A DNA stretch of 19,841 nucleotides from Trachelipus rathkii (Eukaryota; Arthropoda; Malacostraca; Isopoda; Trachelipodidae), in the NCBI GenBank assembly GCA_015478945.1, contig JABUQX010065390.1, forward strand, positions 1-19,841. Direction: 5' to 3'. Shown in pieces: positions 1 to 9,373 of the stretch (its first letter is position 1; every line of letters begins with the position of its first letter). A program made the position numbers and the translations under genes. A model generated the notes under the pieces. The model saw only the letters and a list, made by a program, of their open reading frames with translations. It searched no databases and was not told the origin of the DNA.

Positions 1-1330
1 AAATACTTTTTTTAGGACAGAGAGAGGTAGTGATTCTTCCATATTTCATTGAAGAAAAAGACCTAGTATACTGTAGAAACATCCCTGGACTCCTACTCCA
101 AATGGGGTTAACTAAATACCGACAGAAGATTGGCAATTGTTTATGGCTAGTTCAACGAGAAGCTTTGAAGTGTTTTTATTGAACAATGGCAATAGTTATG
201 CATCGATTCCATGGGTCACTCAACAAAACTGAAAGAGGAATAGGAAAATATAAGAATGATCTTGCAGAAGCTTAGATATTAAGAACACCAGTGGTCTATA
301 TGTGTTGATTTGAAGATGGTCAACATCTTACTTGGGCAGCAGAGCGGATACTACTAAGTACCCTTGTTTCATTTGCTTGTGGGATAGTAGGGCTAATAGA
401 CCCCTGGGAAAAAGTTGTATGGCCTAGATAGGAAAATATGACTGGTGGTGCATCAAATTATCATTACGAACCATGTTGACGGGGAAAAATTACTTTTCCC
501 ACCACTCCACATCCAAACTAGGACTGATGAAGCAATTCTGTTAGGGCCCTATGACAAAGATGTGTGAATGTTTTCAAATATATTTGCAGATTTTTTCCAG
601 GGTTGAGTATGGAGAAACTCAAAGCTGAATGGAATCTTTAGCGGCCCTCAAATTCGCCAAATCATTCAAGGATGACAATTCCATAAATTCCATTGACTGA
701 TATTGAAGCATCTGCCTGAAAACAGTTTTGTCTTGGTTGTTCGAAACTCTTTTTGGGCACCATAAATCTGCCAACTATTGAACTCGTACAGAAAATGCTT
801 CAGACTTCAAAAATTTGAATGCTTAAAAATGCATAAAATTTCACTTTCTACATAGTCACTTAGATCGTTTCGGATAATCTAGGATGTTATAGGTGAGGAA
901 CAAGGGGAGAGGTTCCATCAAGATATCAAGGTGATGGAAGAAAGATACCAAGGAAGATGGGGATCACACATGATGGCAAGACTATTGTTGGAGCCTAAAC
1001 GTGATTGTCAATTCTGCACACCATGAAGACAATCATATAGAAGCGATTTGTACTGCATTATTGGGATTTCATTGTACTGAATTCAATGTTTTGACCTATT
1101 AGCATTTTTTTTCTTAACTCATTAACAAATTTGATATATATTTTCGTATTTTTTATTGTGATTATTCTTACAACCTAACATAACTTGTTGTTATTAATGT
1201 TATTTTTTGTGACCACCCTGTATCTCAAAACTTAGAGCCAATCTAGGAAAACGGAGGTCATATTCGGATTCAGGGCAAACAAGTTACCTATAAATGACCT
1301 TCAAATGTTTTGCCTCAAAATCTTAAGATC
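1..1330 (+). pseudogene. Decayed copy of a repeat-associated arthropod protein family of unknown function (5' end outside the window)
   Basis: Fragments in all three forward frames line up in the same order as a protein family I remember as a widespread, unnamed, multi-copy predicted protein in insects, arachnids and crustaceans. This is recall and was not searched. Readable pieces in order are MGHSTKLKEE (about 208-240), EHQWSICVDLKMVNILLGQQ (about 284-343), EKLLFPPLHIQT (about 484-520), FSGPQIRQII (about 636-666) and GERFHQDIKVMEERYQGRW (about 909-965). Dozens of stops and frameshifts separate them, so it is a dead copy. The part after about 1060 reads as 3' untranslated sequence running to the AT tract. 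The family's biochemical role is unknown to me, although its copy number suggests that it travels with a mobile element. I see no terminal repeats in this window to say which class. Confidence 0.6.
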
Positions 1331-1336
1331 CAGTTG

Positions 1337-1428
1337 ATATTATATAATATATATATATATTATATATATATATATATCTATATATATATATATATTAATA
1401 TATATATTATATAATATATATAATATAT
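1337..1428. repeat. (AT)n microsatellite, left flank of the hAT-type element
   Basis: An imperfect AT dinucleotide tract with occasional AA/TT phase slips. It abuts the left terminal repeat of the DNA element that starts at 1429. Confidence 0.95.
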
Positions 1429-2136
1429 CAGAGGTGGGCAACCCCGCTCATTTAAGGGTAGTCCGCTAGCGCACCTCGCACCTTCAGAAAACGTAGTCCG
1501 CTAGCGCTTCTCCGCAATTCAGAACATCAAACCTCCGCTATCGCAAGTCCGCACGTCGCACGTCTCCCGCTAATAATGTGCGACTTCACAAAAGATTTTA
1601 ATATTAAATACTAAATAGTATATTATCCTTACAAAAAATTTATTTATAATATTATATGAAAAATTGAATGAATTTACAAAATCTCAAGATTTTCCTTCCT
1701 CTCAATTGTCTTTCTCAAAGGACAAGAGATCCATATTACTTTCAAAAAGATTACCTGCCTCAAGCAATTAAAGCGTTAAGGCTGATCCTCTTTGCCCTCA
1801 AAATTCCCACCAATATAAATATTCGCTCTACAGGCCGCAGAATGGGAGAGGTTGTATTATAGTTTTTATGAACAGGTTCAACAAATTGCTGACTATGCTG
1901 GTTGGTTGCCGATGTGCCTGGTCAGAGGAGTGCTGGTGTTTCGTTCACTTCCAGCAGTCCATTGCTAATTTTAAGGTCCTCCCCTAAATCATTCTGCCTC
2001 CCTTCTGAAATATTGTTTAACCACCAAGTCCACCCATAAGAAGGTCTACTTTGTCGAAGACTTTAGTAGAATCCATGAAAGCCTCGACTCCTGCAGAGTC
2101 GATGCAAATGCTACGTATCAGCTTCGGTAGTCTTAT

Positions 2137-2178
<42 letters not shown>

Positions 2179-2735
2179 ATATATATATTATAATTATATA
2201 TAATATATTATATATATTATATATTATATATATATTATATATTATATATAGATATATATATATATATATATATAATATATATATATTATATTGGGTTTTG
2301 CACAGAATTGATTTAGAAATATTGCCTAGTTATTATAATATAATATATTAATTAAAGTTATTCGATGAGGGTAATAGCCCATTCAGTCTATAAATATCAA
2401 TTTAAATGTTATATTATATATGTACTTTAAGGAGGTTGAGATTATTTTTGGAGTTTAATTATTCAAAAAACATAAGTCTTAGACTAAAGTATAATTAGTT
2501 ATAAAACTTAAAATAAAAATTAATATTTCTTTATTATAAACCAATAAGAATTCTTAATAAGTAAACTATATTTTCATTTTTTAAAAAGGTGCGGAACAAA
2601 AGAGCGGAAACTTTTTTTGATCCGCACGTGCAAGTCCGTTAATTTCCTGACGACTCCGCACCTCCAGTCCGCACCTATTCTGGTAGTCCGCTGGGAGCGG
2701 ACTAGCGGACTAAAGAGCGGAAGTGGCCACCTCTG
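1429..2735. mobile_element. Non-autonomous hAT-type DNA transposon, 1307 bp
   Basis: The ends form an imperfect terminal inverted repeat. The left end reads CAGAGGTGGGCAACCCCGCT and the reverse complement of the right end reads CAGAGGTGGCCACTTCCGCT, matching at 17 of the first 21 positions. CAGNGGTGGC-type ends are characteristic of hAT elements. Both ends carry clusters of the subterminal hexamer GTCCGC (left at 1461, 1496, 1547; right at 2667, 2686, and inverted at 2697 and 2705), the usual layout of transposase-binding subterminal repeats. No transposase domain is recognisable inside; the only sizeable open frame (1668-1862) matches nothing I know. The 8-bp target duplication expected for hAT cannot be read because the element sits in an (AT)n tract. 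The middle (about 1870-2291) differs in composition and holds its own AT tract, so it may be a nested insertion. Confidence 0.75.
2134..2291. repeat. (AT)n microsatellite inside the hAT-type element
   Basis: About 155 bp of imperfect AT repeat between two unique internal segments of the element. It could be an expansion within the element or the edge of a nested insertion. Confidence 0.9.
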
Positions 2736-2846
2736 ATATATATATATAATATATATATATCTATATATAATATATATAGTATATTATATATATATATATA
2801 TAATATATAATTATATACTATATAAATATATATATATATATAATAA
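2736..2846. repeat. (AT)n microsatellite, right flank of the hAT-type element
   Basis: An imperfect AT tract that begins at the base after the right terminal repeat. It is probably the other half of the tract at 1337-1428, split by the insertion. Confidence 0.93.
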
Positions 2847-3187
2847 TTTCAATTAAATAAATAATTTTGAAAAGAGATTTCGGAAAATATTTGATTTTCT
2901 TGAAGATATTTACTTTAAATAAATAAATACATTAATATTTTAACAATTATATTTATTTCCTTTTCCGAATTCGTTTGATATATCAAATTTCGAATATTTT
3001 TATGTTAAAAACTCGGAAAAATTATAATTTGGCCTCAATTTTAATTTGAAATCATAGTAAATACCAAAAAAAAATTGATTATATTTAGGTATGTTTATAT
3101 TTTGCATCAATTTATAACAAAGGAGTAATGGAATTAAAATATATATTTTTATTTTGTTTGATTTAACCCTCTATTATTTAGTGTAAA
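2847..3187. other. AT-rich stretch with no recognisable feature
   Basis: Very AT-rich, full of stops in all six frames, with no microsatellite, splice-bounded open frame or transposon end that I can identify. Confidence 0.6.
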
Positions 3188-3250
3188 TTTACAGTTAACC
3201 CCGGTTGAAAACCCCGGTTTTGCCTGATTTTTGGCCGGGGTTGGCCGGGG
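3188..3250. repeat. GC-rich inverted-repeat island (CCCCGG/CCGGGG)
   Basis: A short block with two ACCCCGGTT-type repeats, followed after a T-rich spacer by two GGCCGGGGT-type repeats. The first half is largely complementary to the second, giving a stem of roughly 20 pairs with bulges. It is the most GC-rich patch within several hundred bases on either side. It could be a fragment of a transposon end; the GTTAACC core also occurs in the ends of the element at 13328-14238. No partner end was found. Confidence 0.5.
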
Positions 3251-3312
3251 TCGGTTCCTAGTTAGGTGTCACCATGTAGATTCCACTTTTTTTGATTGTT
3301 ATATTATTTTAG

Positions 3313-3362
3313 ATACACAGTAGTGGCACCACCACCTTTGATGAATTCATGGAGCTTTTATG
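3313..3362 (+). pseudogene. EF-hand-like exon fragment between candidate splice sites
   Basis: A 50-base stretch lies between an acceptor-like T-rich run ending in AG (3311-3312) and a donor-like GTAAAT (3363). In frame it reads IHSSGTTTFDEFMELL, which resembles the loop and exit helix of a calcium-binding EF-hand of the calmodulin/troponin C kind, with the conserved glycine and the closing F-x-E-F present. The first two acidic ligands are missing or replaced by His and the central hydrophobic residue is Thr, so it would not be a canonical calcium site. No companion exon was found nearby. It may be a decayed exon of a retroposed or duplicated gene, or chance. Confidence 0.25.
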
Positions 3363-3405
3363 GTAAATAATTGGCAAAACATGCAAGTTGACTATTCTAA
3401 TCCTA

Positions 3406-3407
<2 letters not shown>

Positions 3408-3473
<66 letters not shown>

Positions 3474-3490
3474 GTTATTATTATTATTTA
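3408..3490. repeat. (TTA)n microsatellite
   Basis: About 27 nearly perfect TTA units with a single G substitution near the right end. Confidence 0.95.
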
Positions 3491-3866
3491 AATATGTAAA
3501 GTTTGATAGTAAATTTTATTTATATAAATTTAAATTTATTTTAGCTGTTACAACTGGATAGCATAGCCAATATCATATAGCTACTTAATTTTTTTTTTTT
3601 TTTTTTTTTAATTTTAGCTTTGCAACTCCAGCCATGAATTTTGTTGGAGGCTGAATAATCCAGCCTTAAAATTTTATCTCCAGCCAGCCAGAGCAGTCTT
3701 GCTTTCTATTACCCCAACTTTCAAATTACCTGTTAACAAGTTTATATAATAACGTTCCTTTTCATTATAAATGTATATAAAAATACACAGTCAATTAGTT
3801 TATAAGTGTAGCCACCAAGTATCTTAGATTTAAGAAACTTAAGAAACATTGTATCTACCAAACCTT

Positions 3867-4019
3867 TTAAGAAAATACTTATGCTCCTCTCCAACTAGTT
3901 TCTTCAGTGAGAGTATTTTTAACCAAGCTGGAAACATCTACGCCTCAAAAAGAAATTGACTTTCACCTGGAAAAGCTAAAATTAATATATTTTTGCACCA
4001 TTGTTTCATTTCCTCATAA
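3867..4019 (+). pseudogene. hAT transposase C-terminal dimerisation domain fragment
   Basis: A single forward frame of 50 codons followed by TAA reads as the C-terminal dimerisation domain of hAT-superfamily transposases. The path is RKYLCSSPTSFFSESIFNQA, then GNIYASKRN, a TGA stop where the family usually has Arg, then LSPGKAKINIFL. The order 'P-x-S-x-x-x-E-R-x-F-x-x-A-G-x-I-x-x-x-K-R-N-x-L' is the family hallmark, and all of it except the Arg after Glu and the one replaced by the stop is present. No other transposase part was found within the neighbouring kilobase, so this is an isolated remnant. It is about 1.1 kb to the right of the hAT-type element at 1429-2735, but nothing shows that the two were once one element. 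Confidence 0.7.
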
Positions 4020-4149
4020 TATTTTAATACATTTAGTTATATTAATATTAATTCTCCAATATTATAAAGAGGAATAAATTATAGTAATTAACAATGATTA
4101 GGAATCACTTGTTTTATTAATTAAATTGTAAAACTTTACCATTTTTATA

Positions 4150-5036
4150 TTGTAAATTTATTGTTAAACCCAAAAAATTGTCTAAATTGAAAATTAGATT
4201 TTAACTTCATCTGATTTTCATGAAATTTTCAGTGTAGATATAAGAAATTGGACGAGTTACGAACTTCAAATATATTAGGTTTATACCTTTTATAAGGGCT
4301 ATCCAAATATAAAGAAATCTCTTCATAAATTTTTTTTTATATAAACAATTTTTCTGGAAGACAGTAGATTTTTTTTTCAAAATTGAAATTTCTTTCAAAT
4401 ATTTTAATATTCACCAAGTGTTTTTAAAATGAAATTATCAGAGTGAGTAGAATTTAATGAGTTAGACAACTTTTATATAGACATTTTTCTGCATACAAAA
4501 TCATTTTAAACATGCCATGTCCAATTTGAAACAGCCAGGACAAGGCCATTCTGAAGGTCAAAGTGTTCAGTATATTGAAAAATGCTCAAAATAGAAGATA
4601 TATGTTACTCATTAAATTCAATCTACTCTGAAAATTTCATAAAAATTTGACAAGCTGCATTAAAAAAAATATTATAATACTGGAATTTTCAATTGTCAAT
4701 TTTCACATCCCTCTTCCATAATGTGAAAAAAAAAATCTGCCTAGAGGTATTTTTTATTTTTGGATAAGAAAAGGAGGCATACACCTAAAACTTTTACCCA
4801 GTCAGTATATATATATATTAAAATTTGATGATTTTTTTTTTTATCTAGATAGAGTCATTCAAAATTGGCAATTCATATTGGGACCAAATGTCAAATGGTT
4901 GAGTATACAGAAAAATGTTTTGAATCAGTTTTGAAACTTGACCAATTATATCTACTCTGAAAAATTCACAAAATCTGGATAAATTGTAAAAAGGATTAGG
5001 GCTAAAGAAAATTTTCAATTTTGACAAATTTTTTTT
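4150..5036. repeat. Four diverged copies of one repeat unit, two in each orientation
   Basis: A core like CTACTCTGAAAATTTCAT recurs with flanking similarity. Minus-strand copies have the core at 4220-4238 and 4429-4450, and plus-strand copies at 4622-4640 and 4950-4970. Around each core the order 'AGAAAAATG ... ACTCATTAAATTC ... core ... AAAAATT ... GAATTTTCAATT' is partly kept. The two plus copies are about 330 bp apart and the two minus copies about 210 bp apart, so the array is head-to-head. Divergence is high. A phrase like 'GAAAATTTCATNAAAAT' is common in dispersed insect repeats (recalled). The copies hold no convincing open frame. Confidence 0.5.
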
Positions 5037-5040
5037 AGTT

Positions 5041-6129
5041 AAACATTGAACATATCCTTTAAATTAAAAAAACTTTTTTTTTAATATATATATATTTTCC
5101 ATGAATATTTCTCCATCATAATATTTTTAATATTTATATATAGTACTTACATTATATATATTTAAAGAATAAATCTCTTACATAATTATGTAAAACATTT
5201 CTGCAAGCAAGTTTATTGAGAATTTAAAGATGCATAAATTTTGATATCAGATCATTCAGTATAATTAAATGAAAATTCTCGTAATTATACATCCATTACA
5301 TATGTATATACCAATATTTCTTAGTTATGTACAAAACTAAAGCTAAATATGTCTAAAGCTAATGATTGAATTATTCTTCATGAAAATAAATTTTCAGATT
5401 TTTAAGGAAAAATTTTCAATTCATTGTAGAAAGGTCCGACCTGAGACTGAACATAAACAAAATATTCAACTGGAGCTGTAGCTTTTTGAAATGGCAGAAT
5501 AACCAGCCAGAACTGGATACTGTTACCGTACATCACTAAAAATTGCAGTATTAATTTTAAACTAACATACTTGCAAATAAAGGTGTGAAATCCTTTAGAA
5601 ACATTATGGTACTTGATGCTGTGTTTTTTACAGTTTCATAAGAACATGAATCTGATAAATACAACTGAGGCCAATGCATTAGCAGTAACTTTAATTATAA
5701 TAGTAAGTTAGATTTTCAAATAACCCAAGAAATTTCCTTTCTTTTTTTTTAACCCTATTTCATCATTTGTTGCCAACGTGGAAAACTTTGGCTTGAGAAA
5801 TGTTTAGTTATTACTTAAATACTTAAATGATGAAAACTTATGCTAAATGCCTATATGTATTGTCCTTGATTTCCAAATAAGTTTAAAAACATCATTTATA
5901 TCTTGCTTATTTTATTATAAGATTAATATTTTGGAAATATTTGTCAGATGAGCATTTTATCAAATATTGGTGTGATGAAATTTAGCAATAAAAACTATAT
6001 GTTTAAAATATCTCCATCAGAGATGTTTACAGCGCATATTGTAGAGAAAAGTGATAAACTTCATCGTAGTTTTAAAAACTATTTCGCAAAATTGAAATAT
6101 GGGGTATATATTGAGTCACTTGGGGGCTA
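5041..6129. other. AT-rich stretch without a recognisable gene
   Basis: Homopolymer runs, short AT tracts and stops in every frame. A 69-base open segment at 5634-5702 lies between a good acceptor and a GTAAGT donor, but its translation matches nothing I know. The short open frame at 5948-6130 is also unrecognised. Confidence 0.5.
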
Positions 6130-7356
6130 ATTAAGAGTTAGTAGTTTAGTGAATAAAGTAGCCTAATAATGAAAGTATGTGAGAGTGCTTGCAAATAAAT
6201 CAGTTGAATATGAATAAGATGAAACTGAACAAATCAGGACACAAATGAAGGCAGCCTTTGTTAGTAGTGCAAGAAAAGTATGTGGATGTGCTAAAGTAGA
6301 AAGTAAGAATATTAACAGTGAGTGGTGAAATGAAGAGTTGGTGCAAGCAGTTAAAAGTAAAAAAGAGGTGTGGTTGAATGTGCTAAAAAAACCAATGATG
6401 AGGTTTCAAAAGAAAGGTGCATGGAAATCCTTATATGCATGGAAATCTATAAGGAAGAAAAAAAGAAAACTAAAAGTTGCAAACATAGGAGGAACAATAA
6501 TGTAAATGAACAGCTTGGAAAGAGGGTGAAGGGAACTTACAAGAAAATAAGAAGCTCTTCTGGAAGGAAGTGCGTTAGGTTAAGAATGAGAGTAATGAGG
6601 GAAATCTTCTTAGAATTATGAATAGGGATGGTGCTTTCATGACTAATGAAATGATGTGAGGAGAGTGTGGAGGAAACACTTCAAAAATCTGCGTAACCAT
6701 TGGGAAGTAATGAAGAGGTGTAGTAATGTATGGGGGTATTCTTGATGGTTAGAAGAAATAGGACTTTGGAAGGAGTAATTGTAGAGTAAGAAAGTGAAGA
6801 ATGGTAGAATCTCATGTATAAGATGAGACATTACACTGTAAGATGAGCAAGACATTAGTAGGTAAGATTGTGATTGAATGGATATGAAAGTTGTGAAACA
6901 AAGCGTTTATAGAGACTATTGCTCCAAAGGATTGGAGAAGAGTAGTAGTAGTTCCCTTATATTAGGGTAAGGGAGATAGAGAAACTGTAGGAACTATATG
7001 GGAATTAGTTTATTGAGTGTTGTAGCCTGTAGGGAACATATATGCTAGTATTTTGGTTGAAAGAGTGCATTAAGTGACTGAGGAAGTGATTGACGAAGAA
7101 ATAAGATGCATTTAGAAGTAGTAGAGGATATGTATATCAAGTTTTCACATTGAAACAAATGATTTAGAAAATGAGAGAGAGGAAGAATAAATTCTATTTA
7201 GATTTTTATGACAGGTTCAGTAATGAAGCTTTGTGGCACGTGTTGGTGGTAGGCTTCTGAATGGAATCAAAAGTATGTATGTCAATAGTGAAGCGTGTGT
7301 AAGAATAAATGGAGCTGAGACTGAATGGTTTAATATTAATAGTGGACTGAGGCAGT

Positions 7357-8066
7357 GTGTGTGTTATGTCTCCTTGGCTATTTAATTTGTATATGGATGG
7401 AGTGATGAAAAAATTAGAGATAAGGGAAGGTGTTAGAATGATGGAAAATGAAAGAGAGTGGAGGGTGCCTTGCTTATTGTATGCTGATGACTTGGTTTTG
7501 TGTGGTGAATCTGGAGAGGTTGAGAAGATTAGTAGATGGGTTTGGCAGGGTGTGTAAAAGGCGGTTTTTTTTTTATGTAAATGCAGATAAGAGTAAGGTG
7601 ATGGTAGTTTGTGAAGAGAGTCCTCAGTGTGAAGTCATGTTAGATGATGAGCAATTGGAACAAGTATCTAAATTTAAATATTTAAGATATATGTTGGATG
7701 GAAAGAGAACAGATGATTCAGTGTGTAGTGGGAAAGTTGTGAATGGTAGGAAGGTACTTGCTGCAATTGGATCTTTGGTGAATACTAAAGGACTAAGTCT
7801 GGAGTGCTCTAGTGTTTTATATGAGTTTATGTTGCTACCAGTGTTAATGTGTTGTAGTAAAACTACAATATGGAATAAGAAATATAGGTGTAAGGTATCT
7901 GTCCAGATGGACAATCTTATGGGTGTGTTAAGTCTCAGAAGAATTGATAAAATGAGGAATGAACGTGCTAGAAGAGACGAGAAGAAAGGTGCATGATAGG
8001 AGTGAATTTTGGGGTTTTGTGAGGGAGTATGGTTGTGGGCTTCCTGGCCCAAGGGATGAAGCTTAA
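7357..8066 (+). pseudogene. Broken reverse transcriptase coding segment of the LINE
   Basis: This is the longest surviving coding part of the LINE. RT palm motifs B and C are in one frame (7357 to about 7515). The thumb and C-terminal region (RRLVDGFGRVCKRRF onward) are in the +1 frame to about 7985, and the last piece is in a third frame to the stop at 8064-8066. At about 7985 the text jumps from a 'DKMRNERAR' motif directly to 'VHDRSEFWGF'. The roughly 80 residues that normally lie between these motifs in related elements are missing, which indicates an internal deletion. Just before 7357 the motif G-L-R-Q is separated from C-V-M-S-P by a frame change. The catalytic aspartates of YADD are still encoded, but the copy cannot make a working enzyme. 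Confidence 0.8.
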
Positions 8067-8138
8067 ATTGACAAGATACCACAGTGAAAGTCCATCTCAG
8101 TTCGGTGGTTTTTTTTGACTGCAATGAGCTCTTACTTA

Positions 8139-8149
8139 GGGGGGGGGGG
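8139..8149. repeat. G homopolymer, 11 bp, in the LINE 3' region
   Basis: Eleven consecutive G residues shortly after the LINE stop codon. It is unusual in this AT-rich setting and a likely site of length error in assembly. Confidence 0.85.
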
Positions 8150-8208
8150 CTTTCATTTTGACATGTCATCTTCTTCTTTTCTTTTTCTGGTGTATATTGT
8201 GCACCTCA

Positions 8209-8256
8209 CCCCCAATCTGGGGAAAGAGGTAGATAATGATGATGATGATAATATTA
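8209..8256 (+). repeat. LINE 3' hairpin and trinucleotide tail
   Basis: CCCCC-AATCT-GGGG can form a short hairpin, followed by AAAGAGGTAG and a (ATG/TGA)n tail with an AATAT end. In several LINE clades a 3' hairpin and short tandem repeats are what the reverse transcriptase recognises when it primes on the target (known biology). Here it marks the 3' end of the element. Confidence 0.65.
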
Positions 8257-8262
8257 ACTCCC

Positions 8263-9144
8263 TTAATGTGATGAGGAAAATTGGTAGAAAATGAACAAGA
8301 AACCATTAGAAATACTTCTAATATCCTAAAAATAATAGGATGTACCAATAGCATAAAACTAAAACTTTATAGGAAATTCACTTTTTTTATATTATGATCA
8401 GGTAAAGACTTCAGAAGTTTGGGTATATTTCAATTTGTTATTTGTTAACTTCTTAAATCATTAAAAGTAAGACCTCTTTAATCAGAAGTAACAATTTTAT
8501 AATTTCCTAGAAGGAATGGAATCTCTATAGCATATATTCCAGTTTTGAATTCTGAAAAAAAAACTCTGAATATAGATGTTTATATAAATTACTCAAAGAT
8601 TGAATTTTTGAGAAAGCATTAATTTTGTACTTGTTTCATCTACATTATTTTGTTTAGAAAGTCAAAGAAATAATAAAAAAATAATATTGTAGATGATCTT
8701 TCCCAGTATTTCTTAGTATTGTTTTTGTCACTGTGGGTTTTCCTACAATTTTTTTCTATTTTTAAAGCTTACAATCCCCCTAACCTTTTGTCCCAATGTC
8801 TAAGTACTATTGCATTTCTGACCTAATATTAGGCATGTTTAAGATCATTATTATTTTATTTATATAAATAATAATCCAATTAAAATATTAATTTAGTTAA
8901 ATGAAATTGGTTACTCAAAAAATCTAAAAGTGGACATCACAATAATGATTTTAAATTATCCAGTCACTTATATGAATTAGTATTTTAATGAAAAAATTAT
9001 TGTTAGAACTTTATTCAATTTCCTACAATGTTAAGATGTTGGGAACTGAATTTTGTTTCACATAACAATAGCAAAAAGTTTTTATAATCATACATACAGT
9101 ATATTTTATATAAAGGTTATGAATTTTAGTTTGGAAAGGTAAGT
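8263..9144. other. AT-rich DNA, probably intron of MTO1, with no recognisable feature
   Basis: No open frame, transposon end or microsatellite of note. Since an upstream exon must precede the exon at 9374 and none is visible in the window, this stretch is most likely intron. Confidence 0.5.
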
Positions 9145-9146
9145 TA

Positions 9147-9203
<57 letters not shown>

Positions 9204-9330
9204 TCCCCTAATGTTGGGAGGTGGCATCAACTGTAGATCATATGAACCACAGTCATTCATGGGAAGAGGCATACAGCTGATAGGTGCCCCAACCCTTTGC
9301 AGTCTTCACAACATATATAGCAGTAGTGCA
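9145..9330 (-). mobile_element. 3' end of a LINE or SINE on the minus strand, with (AAT)n tail
   Basis: Read on the minus strand, about 110 bp of unique sequence ends in CACCTCCCAACATTAGGGG (hairpin, 9205-9218 on the + strand). It is followed at once by AAAT and about 18 AAT units (9148-9203). The arrangement and several bases match the 3' end of the LINE at 8203-8256, which reads CACCTCACCCCCAATCTGGGG plus AAAG and a trinucleotide tail. The unique part shows no coding similarity that I recognise, so it may be a short 5'-truncated LINE copy or a SINE that borrowed a LINE tail. Confidence 0.5.
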
Positions 9331-9373
9331 ACGATTTAAATTTATATTCTGTTACATAACATTTATTCTTCAG

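Larger units (their letters stand above)
6130..8262 (+). mobile_element. 5'-truncated non-LTR retrotransposon (LINE) remnant with a reverse transcriptase
   Basis: The order of motifs is that of a LINE open reading frame from the end of the endonuclease-RT linker onward. It starts with the charged linker helix (FVSSARKVCGCAKVES, about 6258-6305, and 'VKSKKEVWLNVL' to about 6390). Next come RT motif A (KFYLDFYDRFSNEALW, about 7187-7235) and the segment GGRLLNGIKSMYVNSEACVR (about 7246-7305). After that are SPWLFNLYMDGVMKKLE (about 7369-7420), motif C YADDLVLCGES (YADD at 7480-7491) and the thumb piece NADKSKVMVV (about 7579-7608). The last part is C-terminal, ending in VHDRSEFWGFVREYG and a stop at 8064-8066. 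The 3' end has a hairpin (8209-8222) and a TGATGA-type microsatellite tail. There is no endonuclease. The clade is uncertain; I have seen this RT type often in decapod and cockroach genomes (recall). Confidence 0.85.

Noticed and set aside
1668..1862. 64-codon open frame inside the hAT-type element
   Set aside because: No transposase or other domain pattern, AT-rich codons, and no continuation in other frames. Treated as chance.
5634..5702. 69-base open segment between a strong acceptor (TTTTTTACAG) and GTAAGT donor, possible exon
   Set aside because: The translation (FHKNMNLINTTEANALAVTL onward) matches no part of MTO1 or any protein I know, and splice-like motifs are frequent in AT-rich DNA. 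RNA data would be needed.
5948..6130. 60-codon open frame before the LINE
   Set aside because: No recognisable motif and not in the position or composition of a LINE endonuclease.
7624..8169. 181-codon open frame on the minus strand
   Set aside because: It overlaps the LINE reverse transcriptase antisense and has no domain; it is a shadow of the forward coding sequence.
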